Assembly: GCA_030430515.1 (NCBI GenBank)
Contig: JAUIKX010000081.1
Coordinates: 1 to 12,585, forward strand
Length of the DNA stretch: 12,585 bases
Direction: 5' to 3'
DNA from: Gammaproteobacteria bacterium
GTDB taxonomy: Bacteria; Pseudomonadota; Gammaproteobacteria; Pseudomonadales; Azotimanducaceae
Below are positions 1-7,651 of this stretch, piece after piece. The notes under the pieces are model-generated. The model ran no database searches and was not told the DNA's origin. It worked only from the letters and a program-made list of their open reading frames with translations. The translations under genes and the position numbers were made by a program. The first letter of the stretch is position 1. The number at the start of each line of letters is the position of its first letter.

Positions 1-1
1 C

Positions 2-1372
2 GGTGAGGTTTACTACGACATCACCGACACGCTCATGCTCACCGTTGGCCTGCGCTACAACGAAGACACCAAGCTCGTGCGCGACGCGAACGTGTTCCTT
101 GATGCAAGCTTCATCGGTCTTGGCGACGAGCTGTCCAGAGAATCTGGGTTTGCTCAGGGTGCAGACACGTTTGACGAAGCTCGAGCGGCTCTTTACGGCG
201 CTACGGATCTCTTCAATGCCGCTATCGGCACCCCGGCTTTCAGTGCTGAGCGCCTGGACGCCATCCGCGCGATTCCTCTGGTACCGCAGCCCGGCGAACG
301 CCGAGCACTGACCGGCAGCCCGAACGAGTTCGAGTTCAATGAAACCACCGGCCGCATCGGCCTTGACTGGGCCGTCAGCGATGACACGCTCATCTACGGT
401 TTCATCAGCAAAGGCTACAAGCCGGGCGGTTTCAACCCGCCAGTGTCCGAGGCCTTCCAGGGCGAGATCAAGTTCGACTTCCAGCCAGAGACCATCAACT
501 CGATTGAGATTGGCACGAAGAACACGCTGCTCGACGGCAGCATGACGCTGAACGCTAACGTGTTCTACTACGACTACGAAGGTCTGCAGATCACTCGGAT
601 CGCGAACAACAGCTCGATCAATGACAACATCGACGCTGAGATCTATGGCCTGGAAATTGAGTCGGTCTGGCGCCCGGAGGCCCTGCCCGGCTTGCAAGTC
701 GATTTCGTTTACTCCTACCTCAAGACGGAGGTTGCAGACGGCGAGTCGGTCGACCCGACCAACCGGACTGCAGATAACCCGGCTTGGGTAACGCTGAACG
801 AATTCGTTCCCGGCCCGACTGCTGGCGTGAACTATGTTGCTGATCTCGCTGGCGTGCAGGCTGCTACCGCGGCGGCTATCGGCGCGGGCGCTGCTGTGCC
901 GCTGCCCGGCTCAACGTATCCGGACGGAACGCCGTCCTATTTCAACAGGGCCTTCCTCGATGCGGTTGGCGTGACAACGTCCAATGGCCTGAGCCAGGAC
1001 CTGAGCGGCAACGCGCTGCCGAGCTCACCGGAGAATACGATCAAGATCGGTGTCTCCTACACGTTCCAGGTGCCAGCACTTGCCGGTTCGATCACGCCTC
1101 GTCTCGACTACTACTGGCAGGACGATATGTACGCTCGCGAGTTCAATACTCCGGGTGATGAGATCGAAGCCTGGGATCAGTGGAACGCATCGCTGATCTA
1201 CGAAAGCGACAACGGCCGCTGGTCGGCCCGCGCATGGGTACGTAACCTGCAGGACGAAGACAATATCACCGGTCACTATCTGACCTCTGATACCTCTGGC
1301 TTCTTCCGCAATTACTTCCTGACCGAGCCGCGTATCTTCGGCGCGTCGGTGCGCTACAACTTCGGAGGCTGA
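2..1372 (+). CDS. TonB-dependent outer-membrane receptor, C-terminal part (TBDR1)
   Basis: This gene enters from the left edge. The open frame runs from base 2 with no start visible, giving 456 residues ending in a TGA stop. It is the C-terminal beta-barrel portion of an iron-complex/siderophore-type TonB-dependent receptor, which imports large substrates across the outer membrane using TonB-ExbBD energy. Family hallmarks are the barrel motif FISKGYKPGGFNPP near visible residues 145-158 (TBDR2 has SRGYKAGGFN at the matching place), the segment EIGTKNTLLDGSMTLNANVF, and a C-terminal strand with ARAWVRNLQDED. Signal peptide, TonB box and plug lie outside the window. The visible part has no cysteine, unlike TBDR2 and TBDR3. 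The protein ends ...RYNFGG, so two glycines follow the terminal aromatic that usually closes an outer-membrane barrel. Substrate is unknown. Its own terminator follows within 35 bases of the stop. Confidence 0.9.
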   Translation, partial: GEVYYDITDTLMLTVGLRYNEDTKLVRDANVFLDASFIGLGDELSRESGFAQGADTFDEARAALYGATDLFNAAIGTPAFSAERLDAIRAIPLVPQPGERRALTGSPNEFEFNETTGRIGLDWAVSDDTLIYGFISKGYKPGGFNPPVSEAFQGEIKFDFQPETINSIEIGTKNTLLDGSMTLNANVFYYDYEGLQITRIANNSSINDNIDAEIYGLEIESVWRPEALPGLQVDFVYSYLKTEVADGESVDPTNRTADNPAWVTLNEFVPGPTAGVNYVADLAGVQAATAAAIGAGAAVPLPGSTYPDGTPSYFNRAFLDAVGVTTSNGLSQDLSGNALPSSPENTIKIGVSYTFQVPALAGSITPRLDYYWQDDMYAREFNTPGDEIEAWDQWNASLIYESDNGRWSARAWVRNLQDEDNITGHYLTSDTSGFFRNYFLTEPRIFGASVRYNFGG

Positions 1373-1376
1373 TTCA

Positions 1377-1394
1377 TACCCGAGTCTTCGGGTA
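1377..1394 (+). other. Small stem-loop just after the TBDR1 stop
   Basis: A perfect 7-bp inverted repeat (TACCCGA at 1377-1383, TCGGGTA at 1388-1394) with a 4-base loop starts five bases after the TGA of TBDR1 and ten bases before the main terminator hairpin. It has no T-run of its own. It may protect the 3' end of the mRNA or form the first half of a tandem hairpin terminator. That role is inferred from position only. Confidence 0.5.
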
Positions 1395-1404
1395 GCTGAA
1401 AGCA

Positions 1405-1440
1405 AAAACCCCTCGCCGCAAGGCGGGGGGTTTTCTTTTT
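1405..1440 (+). terminator. Rho-independent terminator of TBDR1 (likely bidirectional)
   Basis: A 13-bp stem (1405-1417 with 1422-1434) contains one T-G wobble pair and is capped by a GCAA tetraloop of the stable GNRA class. The arms begin AAAACCCC and end GGGGTTTT, followed by CTTTTT. The A-run on the left arm makes it equally suited to stop transcripts from the convergent small gene at 1455-1670 on the - strand. Confidence 0.9.
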
Positions 1441-1454
1441 CGGATCCAGAAAAA

Positions 1455-1670
1455 TCAGATCGCGAAAGGGTCGAAGTCCTTCAATCTTTCAAGCGCATCC
1501 GACATCGATCGCGCCATCAGTTCGGGCGGAAAGCTCTCGAAGAGCTCCTCATCGCTCAGCTCGTCATAGCCCTCATCGAAGTCGTGCTCCCATGCATCGG
1601 CGTCCCAACTTTCCGTGTTGTACTCGTCGAAGATGTCCTCTGCCGCAGTGTTCCCGTTCCGATCCGTCAT
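1455..1670 (-). CDS. Small highly acidic hypothetical protein (71 aa)
   Basis: I do not recognise a family. The protein has 71 residues, of which 23 are Asp or Glu and only 4 are Lys or Arg, giving a net charge near -19. Residues 9-45 are rich in D/E and aromatics (EDIFDEYNTESWDADAWEHD, then GYDELSDEELFESF). Residues 49-64 (PELMARSMSDALERLK) look like an amphipathic helix. There is no signal peptide, membrane helix or cysteine, so a soluble cytoplasmic protein is expected. The ATG is supported by AAGGA eight bases upstream, and the gene ends 15 bases from a terminator that can serve it. It is convergent with TBDR1 and divergent from TBDR2. The composition resembles small acidic adaptor or nucleic-acid-mimic proteins, but nothing here proves such a role. 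The main doubt is whether a frame this short is conserved. Confidence 0.6.
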   Translation of the reverse strand: MTDRNGNTAAEDIFDEYNTESWDADAWEHDFDEGYDELSDEELFESFPPELMARSMSDALERLKDFDPFAI

Positions 1671-1678
1671 CAGGTATG

Positions 1679-1683
1679 TCCTT
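1679..1683 (-). promoter_or_regulatory. Ribosome binding site of the small acidic protein
   Basis: Read on the - strand, this is AAGGA with an 8-base spacer to the ATG at 1670-1668. Near-ideal spacing is the main argument that the 71-residue frame is a real gene. It also favours this ATG over the other-frame ATG that lies upstream of the AAGGA. Confidence 0.6.
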
Positions 1684-1746
1684 ATCCATGCGTCCTTCAG
1701 CGGATGTTAGTTTGGCGAGCGGATGGGTCTGTGAAACAGCGCCCGT

Positions 1747-1770
1747 TTTCGCGGATTGCCGTGAGCGAAA
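1747..1770. repeat. Inverted repeat in the divergent intergenic region
   Basis: TTTCGC (1747-1752) and GCGAAA (1765-1770) are perfect 6-bp arms separated by 12 bases. The repeat lies between the small acidic gene and TBDR2, about 50 bases upstream of the candidate TBDR2 promoter. It could be an operator half-site pair or a weak hairpin, and chance is also possible. The 247-base region 1671-1917 holds this repeat, a candidate promoter and a 5'-UTR hairpin. I saw no clear promoter for the - strand gene. Confidence 0.25.
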
Positions 1771-1818
1771 GACCAAACAACTTGTGCGTGGATTGTTGGA
1801 TAAAAAATGGAGGAAAAC

Positions 1819-1845
1819 TTGATTTGTGCGGCCATCATCTATAGG
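1819..1845 (+). promoter_or_regulatory. Candidate sigma-70 promoter of TBDR2
   Basis: TTGATT (1819-1824) is a fair -35 box and TATAGG (1840-1845) a four-of-six -10 box. The spacer is 15 bases, shorter than the usual 17. Transcription would begin near 1852, immediately before a strong hairpin. It is the best promoter match I could find upstream of TBDR2, but the match is modest. Confidence 0.3.
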
Positions 1846-1854
1846 TTGCGCGTC

Positions 1855-1878
1855 CCCCTGGCGGAAATAGCGCCGGGG
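1855..1878 (+). other. Stem-loop in the TBDR2 5' leader
   Basis: CCCC-T-GGCG (1855-1863) pairs with CGCC-GGGG (1871-1878), leaving one bulged T and a 7-base loop (GAAATAG). This GC-rich stem of eight pairs sits 39 bases before the ATG of TBDR2 and almost at the predicted transcript 5' end. By analogy with ompA leaders it could slow mRNA decay, and it could also be a target of post-transcriptional control. The function is inferred. Confidence 0.4.
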
Positions 1879-1917
1879 TTTGGAGAGAAAGAGACAACTC
1901 GAGGGGTTTTAGAGAAG

Positions 1918-4629
1918 ATGAAGAAAGTTTTCTTCGTCCTGGCTGCCTGCATGGTCGCGGGTGGTACAGGAAATGTATTTGCGAGCGCGATGGAAGAAGT
2001 CATCGTTACCGCCACCAAGCGGGAAGCGTCCATTCAGGACATTCCGATCGCTGTATCTGCCTTCACCGGTGAAGACCTGGAGTCACGAGGAGTTCAAGAC
2101 CTCTACGGCCTGCAGGAAGTTTCGCCGAGTATTTCCGTATACAGCTCCAACAGCACCTCTAACGGCGGCACCATCCGAATTCGCGGCGTGGGCACCACGG
2201 GTAACAACCCGGGTCTGGAGGCTGCGGTGGGTACGTTCATCGACGGCGTTTACCGAAGCCGTGCCGGTCAGGCGTTCGACGATCTCGTCGATATCGAGCG
2301 TATCGAGGTTCTGCGTGGCCCGCAGGGCTCTCTGTTCGGTAAGAACACCTCCGCCGGTGCGCTGCAGATCATCACCAAGAAGCCGGAATTCGAGCGCAGC
2401 TCCATGGTTGCACTTTCCGCAGGCGATTACGGCGCGATCCGTGTTCAGGGCTCTACCACCGGTGCGCTCATCGACGATCGCTTGGCTTTCCGTCTGGCAG
2501 GTAACTACCACAAGCGTGATGGCTACTATGAAGACGACTTCTCGAGCGATGCGTACGATCGCCGCGACCGCTACAGCCTGAAAGGCCAGCTTCTGTGGCA
2601 AGGCGACACCTGGGACAACCGCGTGATTGTCGACTACTCCGAGCAGGACGAAGATTGCTGCCCGGCGAACTATCAATTCATGAACTTCACCGAGTTCGGT
2701 GACAGCGCCACCACCCGCGGTAAGCTGAATGCAGGCATTGCGCCCGGCATCATCGTCAACGATCTGCTGGCAGACCTCGGCCGACCGCAGGAGTTCGCCA
2801 ACTTCCCCGACGACGATCGCGAAGTGGGGCTGAACTTCAAGCCGTTCGAAGAAACGGAAAACTGGGGTATTCAGAACCAGTTCAAGATGGACATTGGCGA
2901 TAAGGCCACCCTTACTTCGATCACTGCATATCGTGAGTTTGAAGTGCAGCGCGGTCAGGACATCGACTTCTCCGGTGCCGACATCCTACGCCCGCAGTTC
3001 ACCAATGAATCGTTCGATAACTTCTCTCAGGAAATTCAGTTCACCTTCTCCACTGAGAAAGCTGACTTCCTGTTCGGTGCTTACTATTACACCGAAGAAG
3101 TGGAAACAGACGAATCTATTCGTCTGGCCAGCCAGGGTGCAACCTACCTCAGCCGTCTGATCGTCGGTGCTGCGTTTGGCGATGCACTTGCGACAGCGAC
3201 CACTGCTCCTTTTGGTACCACGCGCGGTTCCTCGGGCATCGGTTCTTACGATGTGGCCACCGGCACTTACATCCGCGACGGCGCGCCGCGCCCGAACTTC
3301 CAGGAAGGCGATGGCTACTATGCTGACTTCTCCCAGGAAACCGAGGGCTGGTCGCTGTTTACCCACAACACCTTCCATCTCACGGACAAACTCGAGCTGA
3401 GCATCGGCGCGCGTTACTCCAACGAAGAGAAGGAAGCGACTACCATCATCAACGGTGTAGCACCCACCGGCGGCAGCATTCGTGACCAGCTGGCGGCCAT
3501 GCTCAACGACGATTTCAACGAAGACCACTGTAACGGCTTCATCTTCGTCGGCGCGCTGTGCAACAACGTTTCCTGGAACGACAAAGAAACCGAGAAGGAA
3601 TGGAGCGGCACAATTCAGCTGTCCTACGCGGTCAGCGACAGTGTGAATGTCTATGCCAGCTACTCCCGTGGCTACAAGGCCGGCGGCTTCAACCTTGACC
3701 AGAGCGCCATCGAAATGGATATCTTCGCCATGTGGCTAGCCACCGGCGGTGATGCACGTTTCCTCGCGCCAACAGGTCTTGCCTCCGACATTCCGCAGGA
3801 AGTGCTCGATGCGACTGGCGGTACCGGCCAGAACGGCCTGACGCAGTTCGCCTGCGGCAGCCAGGGCGGCATCATCAATCCTGATGCAAACGAGCTTGAT
3901 TGCGCGTTTTTCGACGACGACCATCGCTTCGACCCGGAATTCGTCGATGCCTACGAAATAGGCATGAAGGGTGAGTTCCTCGACGGCCGCCTGACCACCA
4001 ACATCGCGTTGTTCTACAGCGATTTCGAGGACTTCCAGGTCAACACCTTTACCGGCACCGGCTTCCTGATCAGCAATACCGACGAGATGATCTCTCAAGG
4101 TGCTGAATTTGAAGGCATGTTCAATGTGGCCGAAGGCGTCTACTGGACCCTGGGCGTCACCTACGCCGACGCGCGCTATGGCAACGACCTGAACGCTGAC
4201 ACCAACGAGGCCGAACTGTTCCTGGCGCAGGACTACGCAACCCTGGAAGACTGGGGCGCGCTCGAGAGCCTCGAAGGGCGGCAGATCACTCAGGCACCTT
4301 ACTGGCAGGGCAGCACGTCGCTGTTCATCGAGCAGCCGGTGGGCGACAACATGATGGCGTACAGCAATATCAACGTCGGCTTCCGCGGTGCGAATAACAC
4401 AGGTTCAGACCTGCAAGACCAGAAGGACATTCCGGACGAAGCCATCGTCAACCTGCAGATCGGCCTGCGTTCGCAGGACGAGCGCTGGGACGTGCAGCTG
4501 TGGGCCCGTAACCTGACGGACAATACGGTTCACACACTGATCTTTAACTCAGTGTTCCAGAGCGAAAGCTTCAGCACGTTCGTCAACCCGCCACGTATGG
4601 TGGGTGGTACGCTGCGCATGAATTTCTGA
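1918..4629 (+). CDS. TonB-dependent outer-membrane receptor, complete (TBDR2)
   Basis: This is a complete 903-residue receptor that imports a large substrate across the outer membrane. Residues 1-24 form a signal peptide (MKKVFFVLAACMVAGG...FASA), a TonB box follows at about 27-33 (EVIVTAT), and the plug spans about 38-158 with motifs IRIRGVG, VGTFIDGVYRSRAG and ERIEVLRGPQGSLFGKNTSAG. A 22-strand barrel is expected to the end, with SRGYKAGGFN late in it and a canonical C-terminal Phe (LRMNF). I chose the ATG at 1918 because the signal peptide starts there. The frame is open 37 codons further upstream (to 1807), but a hydrophilic stretch before a signal peptide is unlikely. GAGGGG at 1901-1906 is a passable ribosome site. 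Six mature cysteines (247, 248, 538, 548, 646, 662) probably form loop disulfides. The plug resembles catecholate/iron-complex receptors, but substrates in this family are diverse and none can be named. It is monocistronic by its flanking terminators. Confidence 0.95.
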   Translation: MKKVFFVLAACMVAGGTGNVFASAMEEVIVTATKREASIQDIPIAVSAFTGEDLESRGVQDLYGLQEVSPSISVYSSNSTSNGGTIRIRGVGTTGNNPGLEAAVGTFIDGVYRSRAGQAFDDLVDIERIEVLRGPQGSLFGKNTSAGALQIITKKPEFERSSMVALSAGDYGAIRVQGSTTGALIDDRLAFRLAGNYHKRDGYYEDDFSSDAYDRRDRYSLKGQLLWQGDTWDNRVIVDYSEQDEDCCPANYQFMNFTEFGDSATTRGKLNAGIAPGIIVNDLLADLGRPQEFANFPDDDREVGLNFKPFEETENWGIQNQFKMDIGDKATLTSITAYREFEVQRGQDIDFSGADILRPQFTNESFDNFSQEIQFTFSTEKADFLFGAYYYTEEVETDESIRLASQGATYLSRLIVGAAFGDALATATTAPFGTTRGSSGIGSYDVATGTYIRDGAPRPNFQEGDGYYADFSQETEGWSLFTHNTFHLTDKLELSIGARYSNEEKEATTIINGVAPTGGSIRDQLAAMLNDDFNEDHCNGFIFVGALCNNVSWNDKETEKEWSGTIQLSYAVSDSVNVYASYSRGYKAGGFNLDQSAIEMDIFAMWLATGGDARFLAPTGLASDIPQEVLDATGGTGQNGLTQFACGSQGGIINPDANELDCAFFDDDHRFDPEFVDAYEIGMKGEFLDGRLTTNIALFYSDFEDFQVNTFTGTGFLISNTDEMISQGAEFEGMFNVAEGVYWTLGVTYADARYGNDLNADTNEAELFLAQDYATLEDWGALESLEGRQITQAPYWQGSTSLFIEQPVGDNMMAYSNINVGFRGANNTGSDLQDQKDIPDEAIVNLQIGLRSQDERWDVQLWARNLTDNTVHTLIFNSVFQSESFSTFVNPPRMVGGTLRMNF

Positions 4630-4652
4630 TTCAGCATTAGAACGTGTTATAG

Positions 4653-4683
4653 AAAAGGCCGCACACGTTGCGGCCTTTTTTTT
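4653..4683 (+). terminator. Rho-independent terminator of TBDR2
   Basis: An 11-bp perfect stem (AAAAGGCCGCA at 4653-4663, TGCGGCCTTTT at 4669-4679) has a 5-base loop and an uninterrupted run of eight T at 4676-4683. It begins 23 bases after the TGA of TBDR2 and separates it transcriptionally from TBDR3. Confidence 0.93.
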
Positions 4684-4699
4684 GTCTCCCGTTGAAGCC

Positions 4700-4728
4700 T
4701 TGACACCTTGTTATCCACGAAAGACACT
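4700..4728 (+). promoter_or_regulatory. Candidate promoter of TBDR3
   Basis: A consensus -35 box TTGACA lies at 4700-4705, just after the TBDR2 terminator. With a 17-base spacer the -10 position reads GACACT (4723-4728), which matches TATAAT at only three of six positions. The -35 box is good and the -10 box poor, so an activator-dependent or alternative-sigma promoter is also possible. The 112-base gap implies that a promoter must lie somewhere here. Confidence 0.3.
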
Positions 4729-4780
4729 TGAGACTCCCTCGACTGAGAGAAAGAGCAGGCGGGGGGTGCAACTTATACAA

Positions 4781-4786
4781 GGGGAG
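4781..4786 (+). promoter_or_regulatory. Ribosome binding site fixing the TBDR3 start
   Basis: GGGGAG lies nine bases before the ATG at 4796. The frame is open back to an earlier ATG at 4682, but that one lies inside the TBDR2 terminator T-run and precedes a non-signal sequence, so the 4796 start is preferred. An in-frame ATG at 4811 has no comparable site. Confidence 0.6.
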
Positions 4787-4795
4787 AAAGAGTCC

Positions 4796-7651
4796 ATGAG
4801 TAGACGAGCGATGAAGCTCTCGGTGCTGCTCTGCCTGCCGTTTATGTGGGTAGACGCGATTGCTGAAGAGTCCATGGAAGAGGTCGTCGTCACTGGTTCG
4901 TTCATCCGGGGTACACCTCAGGATGCAGCGCTGCCGGTCGACGTGATGACCCGCGAAGATTGGGAAGACCAGGGCAACCCGACCATTACGGAAATGGTCC
5001 GTAACCTTGGCATCTCTAACGGTAACCTCGGTGAAACCAACCAATTCAATGCGTCCGGTGGTCAGGGCAACGAAGGTGCAGCGACCATCAACCTGCGAGG
5101 CCTGGGTTCCGCCCGATCGCTGGTGCTGATCAATGGCAGACGCCATGTGTCGGTTTCCACCATCGGTGTAGATATCAGTGCCGTGCCAACCATCGCCGTC
5201 GGGCGAATGGAAGTTCTGAAGGACGGCGCTGCCGCACTTTATGGATCTGACGCCATTGCCGGCGTGGTCAATTTCATCACCCGCGACGACTTCGAGGGCT
5301 TTGAGCTTCGTGGTTCCGGGCAGTTCCTTGACGACAGCGACGGCGAGTTCAACCTCGGCGGCATCTGGGGTTGGAGCAGCGACCGCATGCGCGTCAGCCT
5401 TTCCGCGGAATGGGACAAGCGTTCGAAGCTGCGCATTCGCGATCGTGACTGGGCCATTCGTCCGCTTGCAGATAATCCACAAGGCGGATACTCGAGTATC
5501 GGAAACCCAGGGCGGATTTTCCCGGTGACGGCTTCCGGCGGCACCGCGGGGTTTGCTGCGAATATTGCGGACCCGGGCTGTGAGGCAGTGGGTGCTGTGC
5601 TTGCGAACAACATCTGCTATTTCCAGTTCACGCAGTTCGACAACCTGATCGAAGATCAGGACACCTATAAGTTCTTTGGTGAGGTGAACTACGACATCAA
5701 CGAGAATGTCGAAGCGCATTTCGAAGCGCTGTATTCCAAGATGGATATGCCAGATTGGAACACCTCGCCTTCCTACCCGCCGCAATCTCTCTTCGGTGCA
5801 GACCGGTTCATTCCTGCCACCCATCCGGGTCTGCAGGATTTGATTGCTAACAATCCCGGTGCTTTGCCCGCGGATACAGTGGGTGTGTTCAGTATCTCCC
5901 GTATGACTGGTTGGGGCGGTTTCTTCGGCGATTCCGAGGACGGTAAGCGTGAAACTGAAACCTACCGTCTCTCCAGCGGCCTGAACGGTACGCTGTTCGA
6001 TGGCGAACTGGGCTTTGATGTGGCCGTTAGCTGGTCGAAGCGCGATCGTCGCAACCAGGGCCCGGATATGTATGTGGAACGCATGGCGTTCGCGCTCGAT
6101 GGCCTCGGCGGCCCGGATTGTGATCCAGCTACCGGCACGCCGGGTGTTGGTCCCTGTATGTACTACACACCGTTCTCCAACGCGGTTCGAAGCAACGCCA
6201 TCACTGGCGCGGTGAACCCGAATGCAAATCCCGCGTTAGTCGACATGAACGAAGCGCTGTTCCCATGGCTGGTAGATGACTTGGGCACCGATAGCTCTTT
6301 CGAACTCCTGGTCTTCGATTTCACCTTCGACGGTCAGACGGGTATTGAACTGGGTGGTGGTACCGTCGGCTGGGCTGCCGGCATCCAGGCACGAAAAGAG
6401 CAGTACGAACTGGACCCTGATCCCATCAACAACCTGGCGATCAACCCGTGTCCGTTCCAGAATCCGGCGTCTATCACGCTCGGTAACACAACCACACTCG
6501 GCTGCGATTCGCCGACTGGTCTCTTTGCCTTCCTGTCGGGTACTGCGCCCGCGAAGACGGATCGTTCCGTCTACGGTGGCTTCATCGAACTGGCCCTGCC
6601 TTTCAGCGATCGTTTCGACGCTCAGGTCGCGGTGCGTTTCGAAGACTACGGCGGCAAGGTTGGCTCCACGGTCGATCCGAAGGTTGCGCTGCGCTTCCAG
6701 GCGACCGACATGATCGCTCTTCGTGGTTCGATCTCCTCGACGTTCCGTGGTCCGCCGCAGCCGTTCCTCGAAGGTCGTGGCACCTCGCTGCAGTTCGTTG
6801 GCCCGGTGAACGCGTTCAAGGCCGTGGATACACTGGGTAATCCCGATCTCGAGCCCGAGAAAGCCATTACCACGAACTTCGGCATCATCTTCGATACCGA
6901 TCGCTTCTACGGCTCTCTCGACTACTGGCGTTTCGATTTCGAAGATCCATTCCAGATCGAGAGTTTCAATTCCATTTTGACGGCCTACTCGACTAACGCC
7001 TGCCAGTCGGGTGGTGCGGGTGCAGGGTCTGCGGTTTGTAACCAGCTCGAAAGCCACATCGTTTTTCAGGCTGGCTCGCAGGGACAGCTGAGTGCGATCA
7101 ACCGTCTAGAAGTGAACTGGATCAACGGCACCGACATCACCACCTCGGGTATCGACTGGTTGGCCCAGTACGACTTCGACGTGGCGGGTGGCCTGCTGAC
7201 CATCGGTACTCAGGGTACCCATACCATCGAGTACGATGTGGATGACTTCCAGGATATCAGCGGCGTCTTCCTCGCTGCAGGCGGCGACTTCGCCGGTGAG
7301 CTGAACGACAACCGCAACGCGCTGACGCCGATCGTCGATCTGCAGGGCAACGTGTTCGCCAAGTTCAGCATGGGCCGTCATCGCGCTAACCTGGTAGCCC
7401 GCTACTGGGGTGAGTACGAGGACGAAAGCGCCATTGCTTCGCTGCAGGACATCGATGACATGCTGACGGTTGACCTCACGTACAACCTCAGCCTCATGGA
7501 TGGCCAGCTGAACCTGAACGCTGCAATCTTCAACCTGTTCGACGAAGATCCGCCGCAAACGCAGACCGACACCAACTACGACATCTACACGCACAATGCG
7601 TTCGGTCGTATGTTCAAAGTCGGCCTGGTGTATCAGTTCGGCGGTCAGTAG
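4796..7651 (+). CDS. TonB-dependent outer-membrane receptor with paired cysteines (TBDR3)
   Basis: This is a complete 951-residue receptor. Signal peptide residues 1-23 (MSRRAMKLSVLLCLPF...AIA), TonB box 28-34 (EEVVVTG) and plug to about 165 are followed by the barrel. The plug carries INLRGLG, RSLVLINGRR and the GAAALYGSDAIAGVVNFITR block. This subtype, with a long arm between plug motifs and RSLVLINGRR, is distinct from TBDR1 and TBDR2. It is common in TBDR-rich proteobacteria, where members have been linked to carbohydrate, peptide or unknown substrates. The mature protein has exactly eight cysteines that fall into four close pairs: 262/274, 442/454, 552/570 and 736/748. These suggest four disulfide-pinned extracellular loops. 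The C-terminus is LVYQFGGQ, three residues past the final aromatic. It is convergent with the Opp operon, whose last gene ends 70 bases away. A role in peptide uptake is a contextual guess only. Confidence 0.94.
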   Translation: MSRRAMKLSVLLCLPFMWVDAIAEESMEEVVVTGSFIRGTPQDAALPVDVMTREDWEDQGNPTITEMVRNLGISNGNLGETNQFNASGGQGNEGAATINLRGLGSARSLVLINGRRHVSVSTIGVDISAVPTIAVGRMEVLKDGAAALYGSDAIAGVVNFITRDDFEGFELRGSGQFLDDSDGEFNLGGIWGWSSDRMRVSLSAEWDKRSKLRIRDRDWAIRPLADNPQGGYSSIGNPGRIFPVTASGGTAGFAANIADPGCEAVGAVLANNICYFQFTQFDNLIEDQDTYKFFGEVNYDINENVEAHFEALYSKMDMPDWNTSPSYPPQSLFGADRFIPATHPGLQDLIANNPGALPADTVGVFSISRMTGWGGFFGDSEDGKRETETYRLSSGLNGTLFDGELGFDVAVSWSKRDRRNQGPDMYVERMAFALDGLGGPDCDPATGTPGVGPCMYYTPFSNAVRSNAITGAVNPNANPALVDMNEALFPWLVDDLGTDSSFELLVFDFTFDGQTGIELGGGTVGWAAGIQARKEQYELDPDPINNLAINPCPFQNPASITLGNTTTLGCDSPTGLFAFLSGTAPAKTDRSVYGGFIELALPFSDRFDAQVAVRFEDYGGKVGSTVDPKVALRFQATDMIALRGSISSTFRGPPQPFLEGRGTSLQFVGPVNAFKAVDTLGNPDLEPEKAITTNFGIIFDTDRFYGSLDYWRFDFEDPFQIESFNSILTAYSTNACQSGGAGAGSAVCNQLESHIVFQAGSQGQLSAINRLEVNWINGTDITTSGIDWLAQYDFDVAGGLLTIGTQGTHTIEYDVDDFQDISGVFLAAGGDFAGELNDNRNALTPIVDLQGNVFAKFSMGRHRANLVARYWGEYEDESAIASLQDIDDMLTVDLTYNLSLMDGQLNLNAAIFNLFDEDPPQTQTDTNYDIYTHNAFGRMFKVGLVYQFGGQ

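Noticed and set aside
1807..1917. N-terminal extension of TBDR2 from ATG 1807 or TTG 1819 (GGAGGA lies just upstream of the TTG)
   Set aside because: It would put 33-37 hydrophilic and mixed residues before a clear signal peptide at 1918, and it runs through the predicted promoter and the leader hairpin. The 1918 start is much more plausible.
4682..4795. Upstream ATG start for TBDR3
   Set aside because: The ATG sits in the T-run of the TBDR2 terminator and the added 38 residues precede the signal peptide. A good ribosome site supports 4796.
4637..5824. Long open frame (395 codons) on the - strand antisense to TBDR3
   Set aside because: It lies over the TBDR2 terminator and the well-supported 5' part of TBDR3, has no family resemblance, and its Arg/Val/His-rich composition is typical of an antisense shadow of a GC-rich gene.
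6236..7057. Open frame of 273 codons on the - strand inside TBDR3
   Set aside because: It is a shadow frame, with Arg/Glu-rich low-information sequence and no recognisable motif. TBDR3 is continuous and typical here.
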